A DNA stretch of 27,392 nucleotides from a virus: the IMG/VR virus record IMGVR_UViG_3300005531_000235, positions 1-27,392 of that record; one strand, given 5' to 3'. The position numbers were made by a program, and so were the translations under genes. The notes below the pieces were generated by a model. It saw nothing but the letters and a program-made list of their open reading frames with translations. It ran no database searches and was not told where the DNA came from. Numbering within the stretch: the first letter of the stretch is position 1; each line of letters begins with the position of its first letter. Shown in pieces: positions 20,973-27,392 of the stretch.

Positions 20973-21386
20973 TTAACCTCCAGCCGCGCTCCGTATAGCA
21001 GCGCGCAGTTCATCATTGGTCACGGGAAGGGATACCCGAATCCCCTTTGCCCTCAGCAAGGTAAACAGCTCCCGGCGTTTCATCTCCGATATGTCATTAA
21101 TTCCGGCGCTGGGCTCTGTGATACCGGCTCCGGCGCCCACACAGGTATCCAATGACCTCGATGGCTTTCCTGTCCCGGGCTGATCTGGTTGCCTCACAGA
21201 TTGAGCAACCGCCATATGGCCGCCGCCGCCGCTCTCCCTTTGTTTATCGTCCAGCGGAGTTAACCCGTGCGAGATGAGACTCATCACGCTGCTCTTCTTG
21301 ACTTCGATGGATCCATCTTCGGCTATTTCAAGGATTTTTCCTTCATGGGAGACTGCACAGCAGCCTGTTGGAACCCGTAGCTTCAT
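20973..21386 (-). CDS. Small head-associated protein with SAP/HeH-like C-terminus
   Basis: A 137-aa protein between capsid and connector, with GAGGAA upstream of its ATG. The first 45 residues (RVPTGCCAVSHEGKILEI, then an acidic strand and SLISHGL) resemble small beta domains common at the N-termini of phage structural proteins. Residues about 46-95 are a Gly/Pro/Ser-rich linker. Residues about 97-134 (SEMKRRELFTLLRAKGIRV, then NDELRAAI) form a short helix-extended-helix pattern like SAP/HeH domains, which often bind nucleic acid or protein in phage head genes. The position suggests a head-completion or decoration role; no precise function can be assigned. Confidence 0.7.
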   Translation of the reverse strand: MKLRVPTGCCAVSHEGKILEIAEDGSIEVKKSSVMSLISHGLTPLDDKQRESGGGGHMAVAQSVRQPDQPGTGKPSRSLDTCVGAGAGITEPSAGINDISEMKRRELFTLLRAKGIRVSLPVTNDELRAAIRSAAGG

Positions 21387-21423
21387 CCTGATGATTCCTC
21401 ATTAGGTACCGTAATCGGTCTTC

Positions 21424-21449
21424 TCCGGCGAACTCATGAGTTCGCCGGA
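21424..21449. repeat. Perfect 26-bp palindrome after the capsid gene
   Basis: Each half is the exact reverse complement of the other (half-site TCCGGCGAACTCA). It lies between the capsid stop and the next gene's start. As RNA it would form a hairpin of about 11-12 base pairs with a very small loop. No T-run follows it on either strand, so it is not a standard intrinsic terminator. An mRNA 3'-end stabiliser, processing site or protein-binding site is possible. Confidence 0.75.
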
Positions 21450-21535
21450 ATCCCGACAAAAGACGTCGTGTAGCTGGTATCTTCTAGCTGCAACTCACGT
21501 CTAAGAAACACAAGAAGCACCGATGAGCAGAATGG

Positions 21536-23065
21536 TTAGCCGTTACCAATATTTGTGATTAATGCCAAAGATGGCGGGAAGTAGTTTTGCAGAACTTCAT
21601 CCGCATAGACCCCATACTCATATCTGCGGCTGCGAAGGGGCCATTCAATCTGGTAATAATCTTGCCGCGTGCGAATTTGCATGATGTTGCCAACGCCTGC
21701 AAGCGGATATGGCAGCGTCTTTGTTGTCATGAGAATTGTTCCAGAGGGCATGTTTGGATGTACCCTTATGTCTATGACGCTACCACCCTGCATCGAAAAC
21801 CGGTTTAAATAAGTACGAACCATTATGCCGCCGCCAACTAGATCTTGCGGAGATTCGAAAACGAAACGCTGTGCAGCGGTTTGTGATCCAGATAGGATCT
21901 TTCTTGAGATATTTAAGGCCTCCTGCGAATTTACCCACATTGTATCTGGAGAAAGCCGGTAGCTATCCCACATATGTTTCAAGACAGTGTCAATCTCTAT
22001 GATACCACCAGAACTATCTGATGTGAGTGGTGTTCCAACGCCAGGTGTCCCAGAAGCCATCGTATAGATGTACGATCCGGAACCCGGAATGAGTGCCTGA
22101 TAAATGAGACCGTCAAATGCAAGTGCATTCGTAGAATTGTCAATGTATGAGCCATTGACCTGCAGAGAAGCCACCTTTTGCGTTCCAGTTGCCGATGCGG
22201 TAATCACCACCGAATTTATCGTTGTAATCGCGCCAAGCGTTTCATTACCAACAGATCCCCAAAACCAGGCATATCCTAGAGCCCCAGTGACCGGAACGAC
22301 GCTTGCACTAATTGAGCTCGTTGTGCCTGTCGTTGCCACAGTCGCATTTGCGCTGGGTATGGCCACGCCACCCCCAAAAATGTCGTTCGAACCATCGGCG
22401 TTGATGCGCGTGATTTGCCCTTGGATACCACCTGCGATGCTCCCATTCATAAGTCCATCGAGAGTCAAAGCAACGCAAATGACAGACCAGGTCTGAGTAG
22501 TGAGCGTTCCTCCGGTGGTCAATGCCGTTAGTGTCGGTGTGGGGGTTGTGCCGAGAGGCACCGAAGTGCAGCCTCCAAGGATCATCGCTTCTTCGCCAAG
22601 CATCAGAGCTTCAAGGCCCGTCTTAGCTGCAATCGCACGGATGTCGTCGAACCCCTGACCTGCATACTGGGCCTCGAAATCGACACTCGTTTCAATCCCG
22701 ATTCCCTTGTAAGTTGCGGTGTAGGACTGTGTGTTTACAGCCATGACGCCGCCTCGATTTGCTGACGAAACACCAAAACGCAAACCGCTTGTATTGATTG
22801 CAGTCACCGCGCGCCACGCAGCCTGGATGCCGCCCTTTCCGGAAACGCGGGGAATCATGTTGCGTAAGGGCGTCAATACCGGATATAGAAACTTCGCGCC
22901 AAGCTCCAAGTCGTAGAATGTCAGCCCCGATGTGGCACTCGCGCTTTCTGAGAATGTGGACTTTTCGAGTCCGCTGAGGCCTTTGAATCGCGGATCACCA
23001 AGCGGCCTTTGCTGCGCTGCCTTAAGCCTGTCCAGAACATCCTGAACATTGGTCTGCGTCATCAT
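21536..23065 (-). CDS. Major capsid protein, HK97-type, with inserted beta domain
   Basis: Position directly after the protease, 509-aa length and overall pattern identify the major head subunit. Residues 1-45 are helical and polar and could be a scaffold-like delta region removed by the protease. Residues about 46-170 give the N-arm, E-loop and spine (VDFEAQYAGQGFDDIR, GEEAMILGG), and about 350-509 give the P- and A-domain return (LSPDTMWVNSQEAL, IDIRVHPNMPSGTILM, RRYEYGVYADEVLQNYFP). Between them, about 172-300, is a Thr/Ser/Gly-rich stretch that looks like an added fibronectin/Ig-like domain (VVPVTGALGYAWFWG, NETLGAITTINSVVIT), probably exposed on the capsid surface. Two adjacent ATGs follow an AGGAG site. 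The fold is inferred from pattern and context. Confidence 0.88.
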   Translation of the reverse strand: MMTQTNVQDVLDRLKAAQQRPLGDPRFKGLSGLEKSTFSESASATSGLTFYDLELGAKFLYPVLTPLRNMIPRVSGKGGIQAAWRAVTAINTSGLRFGVSSANRGGVMAVNTQSYTATYKGIGIETSVDFEAQYAGQGFDDIRAIAAKTGLEALMLGEEAMILGGCTSVPLGTTPTPTLTALTTGGTLTTQTWSVICVALTLDGLMNGSIAGGIQGQITRINADGSNDIFGGGVAIPSANATVATTGTTSSISASVVPVTGALGYAWFWGSVGNETLGAITTINSVVITASATGTQKVASLQVNGSYIDNSTNALAFDGLIYQALIPGSGSYIYTMASGTPGVGTPLTSDSSGGIIEIDTVLKHMWDSYRLSPDTMWVNSQEALNISRKILSGSQTAAQRFVFESPQDLVGGGIMVRTYLNRFSMQGGSVIDIRVHPNMPSGTILMTTKTLPYPLAGVGNIMQIRTRQDYYQIEWPLRSRRYEYGVYADEVLQNYFPPSLALITNIGNG

Positions 23066-23229
23066 ATCTAGCTCCTAGCCGGTGGAATTTCTAGAGTGTT
23101 TTCGGAAGTCAGTCTTAACTGATGAGGTCAGGCTGTCTGCACATGCCTATTGCGGGACTGGAGGGCTCGCGAAAGGCCCCGTCAGCTAAGGCGACTTGAG
23201 CGCTCAGGCGTCATGCAGGAAAAAGATGC

Positions 23230-24339
23230 TTAGCGTAGCGGCGGCCGACCGTTCCGCTGCGCCAATTTGATGGCGAGAACCGAAAGAGCATCCGGGTTCG
23301 AAAGCAGTGTCTCGGCATCGCCGGAAACTTCATCCATCCGGTCCTCGCTTTTTGAAATGACCCGCGAGTGGCCCACGAGTGGTAAAGGTAAGGGCTGATC
23401 CTCTATATTCTTAACCCGGCGCAAGACATCGGCGAGCGTTTCAGCAAGGACGTTGAAGCTTTTTTCCAGATTCCCCTGCGACATTTTCTGCGGCGTGCAC
23501 ACAGCACCAAGTTCCACTGCAGTGTCATGCATGTGCTGGATTCTCGTTTGATCCGCCTCGTTGTTGCGGGCGCCAATCTTCAGAAGATTGCTGCTTTTTA
23601 GACCGGCGGTCTTAAGAGGTGCTGAAGCCGGCGATGCTTGCGAAACGTCAGTGTGTGCGAGTTCACCAGTTTCTTCACTTACCATGCTGCGCAGAATAGA
23701 AGAGGCACGCGCGACAAGATCGCGCAACTCACCTGGCACATTGGAATCGTCCTGCTCGGACATCTCCTCTAATTCCGCTGCATTTTGCAGCCAGTTCAAT
23801 TCATCAATGATATGCGCAAGCCGTGCTACAGTGTCCATTTCTTTGCTGAAGTGTCTCTGTTCACGTGTTCCATCAGCCTTGATCAGTTCGAACGTCGCTT
23901 CCGGCAGGCATGGCAGATCAACGAGAGAGATTTCACTTGGAGCCGCAGTGTAACGTGTACGCCCTTCGGTATCTGTCCACCGGCGTTCGTAGGTCCCTCC
24001 CTGCGAGAAGCCGGTATACACGCCTTCTAACACTTTTGCCCATTCGGCATCATCGACGACCTTGGCACAGATCTCGATCTGCTTTGCATCATCATTAAAA
24101 GTGATCTTGGTCACCTTTCCGGCCGCGACATTTCCATGCATTGCACGCAGGTTGCCAAGAGATTTGCCACGGGTTGACTTGGCAATCTCTGCCGACCATT
24201 TTTCGTAGAGCGGCTTGGTGGAGGCATAATCGCAGATCTCGCCAGCGCGATCTTCCTTTTCTGCAGTTGCGATGCCATAGACGCAGCGGTGCGCTGCGTC
24301 GACCTTTGTGATCGGAATGAACATACGCAGCACGGACAT
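23230..24339 (-). CDS. Prohead protease, S78-like, with C-terminal scaffold-like extension
   Basis: This protease would process the capsid precursor and scaffold during head maturation. The N-terminal 165 residues fit the herpesvirus/HK97-type (S78, ClpP-like fold) family: a strand-turn start (GIATAEKEDRAGE), a candidate catalytic His in RAMHGN (about His68), a candidate nucleophile Ser in TGFSQGG (about Ser112) and the family strand PSEISLVDLP (about 134-143). The remaining 200 residues are charged, helical and low in aromatic residues, with DELNWLQNAAELEEM and repeated coiled-coil-like stretches, as expected for a fused scaffold (inference). At 369 aa it is longer than many stand-alone proteases, and no separate scaffold gene is seen before the capsid gene. 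The start has AAGGAG five bases upstream. Confidence 0.85.
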   Translation of the reverse strand: MSVLRMFIPITKVDAAHRCVYGIATAEKEDRAGEICDYASTKPLYEKWSAEIAKSTRGKSLGNLRAMHGNVAAGKVTKITFNDDAKQIEICAKVVDDAEWAKVLEGVYTGFSQGGTYERRWTDTEGRTRYTAAPSEISLVDLPCLPEATFELIKADGTREQRHFSKEMDTVARLAHIIDELNWLQNAAELEEMSEQDDSNVPGELRDLVARASSILRSMVSEETGELAHTDVSQASPASAPLKTAGLKSSNLLKIGARNNEADQTRIQHMHDTAVELGAVCTPQKMSQGNLEKSFNVLAETLADVLRRVKNIEDQPLPLPLVGHSRVISKSEDRMDEVSGDAETLLSNPDALSVLAIKLAQRNGRPPLR

Positions 24340-24428
24340 GAATACTCCTTGCTTTACGAATAACGAATGAGGGACGAGATGGCTTCTCTCTAGAGAAGCT
24401 GAAAACGGTGTGGTTTTGTTTCTGCAGA

Positions 24429-24680
24429 CTATCTAAAAAAGTGGCACGCGAACTGCCAGGCACCTCGGGTGAAAGCCGCTGCCGGTCCTTCGGTGTCTTC
24501 TCGACAAACCTTCAAGCGGTAGTAAACTCTCCCGGGTCCAGCGGCAGTGCCGATTACGTAGTCTGATGCCTGCCTGGTAATTCTGAGGTCGCGCGCCCAC
24601 ACATCCTGGCATCCAAACAGATGAAAGTAGTGAAAGCCGAGGTGCGCTTCTTTATTCCGGCAGCGGAACAAAACCCGCAT
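24429..24680 (-). CDS. Possible small protein between portal and protease
   Basis: An 83-codon open frame overlaps the last 29 bases of the portal gene and fills most of the 312-base space before the prohead protease, a stretch that otherwise holds no gene. I recognise no family. The middle (WARDLRITRQASDYVIG) and a C-terminal part with EGPAAAFTRGAW look protein-like, with no membrane segment or signal peptide. Against it, no convincing ribosome site precedes its ATG, although translation could be coupled to the end of the portal gene. It may be a real accessory head gene or a chance ORF. Confidence 0.35.
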   Translation of the reverse strand: MRVLFRCRNKEAHLGFHYFHLFGCQDVWARDLRITRQASDYVIGTAAGPGRVYYRLKVCREDTEGPAAAFTRGAWQFACHFFR

Positions 24681-26007
24681 TGGTGAGGGTCATCGGCTTG
24701 CCCGCCGACGCCTGCGCCAGCGGAGGCCGGCCAAGCGCCGCCCGCGCCTCATTGATGGTCAGGATACCCTTGGAGGTATAGCCGGAAAGGATTGCCTCTT
24801 GCGCCACGGGATCAGTTTCGTGACCCGCACTCCAAATGAATTCGAGATCAGCTGCTTCAAATTCGCTCGCAAGAATATCATCAATGAGCGCCTTCACCCA
24901 GGCAAGGATCGGCGCAAGACCTTCCTCCTCGGCAATCTCCTTTTGAGTCTCGGCCGTGGCACGATTGATAGGCTGAATGAGGGCTTGTGGGGATATCGAG
25001 AAAGCAAAGCAGACGATGCGTGCGAGCCATTCATCGAATGCTCCCTTGAGCTCGGGCTCCTTCGTCTGGATGAAAGTCTTCGCGACGCCGCCAGGCACGA
25101 ATTTGGCCCTTCTGCGCCGGCTGAGATCGCCATCGAAATAGGCATCCCAATATTTCTGATAGGAGGCGATCTGATCAGGCGTCCAGCTTTCTGGAACACC
25201 GATGAGGCTATCGGGGATATTCCCTTCTGAGAAATAATCGAGAAGGTAGGATTGCCGGCGCAGGGCGATGTTCACTGTCGTGATCACCTGCTCCACAGGG
25301 CTCATGCCATAAATGTGATTGACGCGCAGATTACGCGGCCTGTATATCAAGTCCCGTACAGAATAATTGACCGCAGGATAACCTTTCAGGATCTGCTGAT
25401 ATGCAGCAGGATAGACAAGCTTGCCGTCCTCGTAGTACGGTTGCGGCGGACGGCCCCATGGGTCGATCACGGGCTTGATTGTTGCACCGTCGAGCGGCAT
25501 AAGCGCTTTCAGCCGGCCGCCCCGGTCACGGCTCATGTAGAGTGCCGGAGCGTCGGTGACAAATACCTCTTCGAGCAAAATGCGCAGCCAATCGGCAAAT
25601 CCATGAATGCCATCCGGGCGAGCGAAAAAACTCTTTAATACTGCGATACGTTCCGTGTCCCTTACTGAATGTGCCGTCTTGTCCCGCGTAGTGATGATCC
25701 ATGATTGACGTGCTGCCTGATCTTTACGCGTCTCGATAATAAGACGTAAAAGATCATAGCCGTCCGCAAGCGCGCGCAGCGTTCCGAAGGTCAGCGGCTC
25801 GTAGGGGCGCGGGAGCGTCGAAAGATTATAGCCGGCCGGATAGTCCCATTGGCGTCCGGCAACCTCGGGCGGCGCGAGCGGCGTGATGGGATCGAGAGGG
25901 CCGAACCAATCCGCTGCCTCTTCCGCATTTTTGATCCCAGCAAAACTGACACTGACCTCATAGGGGCTAAGCGGCCAGCTTCTTTGCCCCGCACCGCGCT
26001 CGGCCAT
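24652..26007 (-). CDS. Phage portal protein
   Basis: The portal forms the ring at one capsid vertex through which DNA enters and leaves, and to which terminase and connector bind. The 451-aa protein has the usual portal layout: an N-terminal wing region with the LMPLDGATIKPV strand (about 167-178), an IYRPRN...HIYGMSPVEQ segment leading into the stem and clip region (about 225-243), and a C-terminal crown region rich in Ala/Leu with INEARAALGRPPL. Length and order fit HK97/SPP1-type portals. The start ATG has a good AAGGA ribosome site five to six bases upstream. It sits between terminase and prohead protease, the standard order. The family assignment rests on these motifs and the position. 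Confidence 0.93.
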   Translation of the reverse strand: MAERGAGQRSWPLSPYEVSVSFAGIKNAEEAADWFGPLDPITPLAPPEVAGRQWDYPAGYNLSTLPRPYEPLTFGTLRALADGYDLLRLIIETRKDQAARQSWIITTRDKTAHSVRDTERIAVLKSFFARPDGIHGFADWLRILLEEVFVTDAPALYMSRDRGGRLKALMPLDGATIKPVIDPWGRPPQPYYEDGKLVYPAAYQQILKGYPAVNYSVRDLIYRPRNLRVNHIYGMSPVEQVITTVNIALRRQSYLLDYFSEGNIPDSLIGVPESWTPDQIASYQKYWDAYFDGDLSRRRRAKFVPGGVAKTFIQTKEPELKGAFDEWLARIVCFAFSISPQALIQPINRATAETQKEIAEEEGLAPILAWVKALIDDILASEFEAADLEFIWSAGHETDPVAQEAILSGYTSKGILTINEARAALGRPPLAQASAGKPMTLTNAGFVPLPE

Positions 26008-26084
26008 GCTGATTCCTTCGTGCTTGAGGTGATTTCCTTTAGCCGTTCCTTAGGAAGGCAACGCCCCGCCCTATGCTTACGGCG

Positions 26085-27392
26085 TCATATGCGGCTCGAG
26101 CCTTCCGCCTGACGGCGGTAGAATTCGATGATGCCTGTATGATCGCCGCTCCCGAAGAGATACGTCAGAGCCCAGATGGCGGCGTCGGCATGATCGGGAC
26201 TCCCGCCTCCCATGTAACCCGCCACCGAAAACGCGCAAAGCTGATCTTCTAGTTTTCCAAATCGTCCGGCATGATGGACTTGGCCCTGTGCGTAGCGCAC
26301 GGAGACTGGCTCAGCACGGACTGCCTTGCCTCGGCTCGCGCTCACGAGGCGTACAGGCACATTCGGGTCCGCCGCCTGGAGTGTCGCGCGAACCATCTCA
26401 CCGCCAAAGTTGCTTTCGGCCACGATGCAATCGGCACGGAATTCATGAAAGGCGTTGACCGCCCGCCTGCCCCAGACCGCCGGAGCCTCGCGGCAGGAAA
26501 GGTCCTCGAGGATGTAGCAATCCCCATCAAATCCTCTCGCCGCGACGATGATACCTATCTCATCTGCGCCAAGATCATCTCGTCCCGCCGCCCCTGAAGG
26601 ATCAACGGCCACGACAACCGCAGCGCGCTTATCATCTGAAATATCCTCAGGTGCACATCGGTTTGCGTCTATTGTCTCAAAGGTCCATAGTGCACCGTCG
26701 ATTTCATCAACATAAACACCTTCATAAAAACGTTTGCGCTGCCTCTGCGGAAGATTATCGAGACTTGCCAGGAATTCCCCGGAAAGATTCGCCGCATTGT
26801 CAGGAGGGTTTAAGAAAGCGCGCTGGTAATTCTCGGGATCTTTGAGTAGCTGTTTTGAAATAGGATCACGTTTGTCGCCAAAAAGAATATTCGTCCAATG
26901 TGACTTGCCAACCGGATTGAGATCTACAAACGCATGCTGGCGAATTCCATTCGTTACTTGGGCAAGCCGCGTGAAAGCAACCAATGCGGAGGAATAAGGT
27001 ATCTGAGAGGCTTCGTTCAGGAAGATGGTGGCATATTCGAGGCCGAGGATTTTCTCAACGCGGTCTTTATCATCGAGTCCGCCAATCCAAATGCGCGAGC
27101 CATTCGGCAGGGCAAAATAGCCATCCTGCCTGTGCTCCTTGAGCGTCACGCCAGGGAAACAAAGATCGACCACTTGAGGCAGCGTCCCGAGTGCGATGGA
27201 AGCCCGCGCAGCATTGGCCCTAAAACGCAATATGGCATGACGTGAACCTTTCTCTTGAAGTGCTCGTATCAGAATGGCACGTACGATAAGGAAAGTCTTA
27301 CCCGAGCGTGTACCGCCTGCTAGACAAGTATAGCGCTGCGGCCCATCCAAGAGGCGGCGAGCCGCTTCCTGGCCTGCACTGAATGATACCAT
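26085..27392 (-). CDS. terL: Phage terminase large subunit (ATPase/nuclease)
   Basis: This is the DNA-packaging motor: it docks on the portal, drives DNA into the prohead with ATP and cuts the concatemer. The N-terminal ATPase has a Walker A motif GGTRSGKT at about residues 26-33 and a Walker B strand ending in the catalytic Glu of IFLNEAS (about 121-129). The C-terminal RNase H-like nuclease shows the expected acidic residues: Asp in VAVDPSG (about 264), Glu in VAESNFGG (about 326) and Asp in DHADAAIWA (about 403). The 435 residues cover both domains and are near normal family length. The first ATG falls exactly on the window edge, so a slightly longer N-terminus cannot be excluded. No small terminase is seen; it would lie outside the window. 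It is the first gene of the late block and is followed after 77 bases by the portal gene. Confidence 0.95.
   Translation of the reverse strand: MVSFSAGQEAARRLLDGPQRYTCLAGGTRSGKTFLIVRAILIRALQEKGSRHAILRFRANAARASIALGTLPQVVDLCFPGVTLKEHRQDGYFALPNGSRIWIGGLDDKDRVEKILGLEYATIFLNEASQIPYSSALVAFTRLAQVTNGIRQHAFVDLNPVGKSHWTNILFGDKRDPISKQLLKDPENYQRAFLNPPDNAANLSGEFLASLDNLPQRQRKRFYEGVYVDEIDGALWTFETIDANRCAPEDISDDKRAAVVVAVDPSGAAGRDDLGADEIGIIVAARGFDGDCYILEDLSCREAPAVWGRRAVNAFHEFRADCIVAESNFGGEMVRATLQAADPNVPVRLVSASRGKAVRAEPVSVRYAQGQVHHAGRFGKLEDQLCAFSVAGYMGGGSPDHADAAIWALTYLFGSGDHTGIIEFYRRQAEGSSRI

Noticed and set aside
23197-23206. 10-bp palindrome TGAGCGCTCA between protease and capsid genes
   Set aside because: Short, without T-run or flanking pairing; expected by chance in GC-rich sequence.
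1-27392. Search for integrase, attachment sites, tRNA genes, CRISPR arrays and insertion sequences
   Set aside because: No sequence pattern for any of these was seen by eye; all long frames are explained by virion, lysis or accessory genes.

Overview
The window holds the late (structural plus lysis) half of a double-stranded DNA tailed phage or prophage. Every supportable gene lies on the minus strand, so transcription runs from 27392 down to 1. The terminase, HK97-type head genes, short tape measure and tail-tip set indicate a long-tailed, non-contractile (siphovirus-type) particle; no sheath or baseplate genes of contractile tails were seen. The tail-tip block (DUF2460, DUF2163/BR0599, NlpC/P60 peptidase, large host-specificity protein) follows the order of genes 12-15 of the Rhodobacter gene transfer agent (GTA), so an alphaproteobacterial host is likely. 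This is inferred from gene families. No integrase, attachment site, tRNA, CRISPR array or bacterial flank is present, so free phage versus prophage cannot be decided.

Layout in transcription order. Packaging and head (27392-20973): large terminase, portal, a small doubtful ORF, an S78-type prohead protease with an acidic C-terminal extension, a major capsid protein with an inserted beta domain, and a small head-associated protein. A perfect 26-bp palindrome lies just after the capsid gene. Head-tail joining and tail tube (20849-17537): gp6-like connector, HK97-gp10-like protein, tail-terminator candidate, a small ORF, major tail protein and tail assembly chaperone. The chaperone appears to be extended by a -1 ribosomal frameshift (lambda G/GT style), since its second frame is open with no usable start upstream of the conserved part. 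Tail shaft and tip (17170-8640): short tape measure, TIM-barrel/DUF2460 fusion, DUF2163/BR0599 protein, a small ORF, NlpC/P60 peptidase and the central tip protein, which carries added carbohydrate-binding-like and beta domains.

Host-contact and accessory genes (8638-2891): a short fibre-type protein, a terminator, a LamG-type fibre, a second terminator, then a three-gene block: a Sec-exported beta-domain protein, an exported RlpA-like protein and a GT-A glycosyltransferase. A third terminator follows this block. It is the most unusual part of the window because its products appear aimed at the cell envelope rather than the virion. Lysis and tail end (2827-1): GH108 endolysin with two C-terminal membrane segments, a 53-aa membrane protein overlapping it, an exported 181-aa protein, a papain-like protein, a 31-aa membrane peptide and a 90-aa membrane/coiled-coil protein.

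Several start codons were moved from the longest possible ORF to internal ATGs with good ribosome binding sites. Many genes are linked by 1-4 base stop/start overlaps, consistent with one long late operon cut by terminators around the accessory block.
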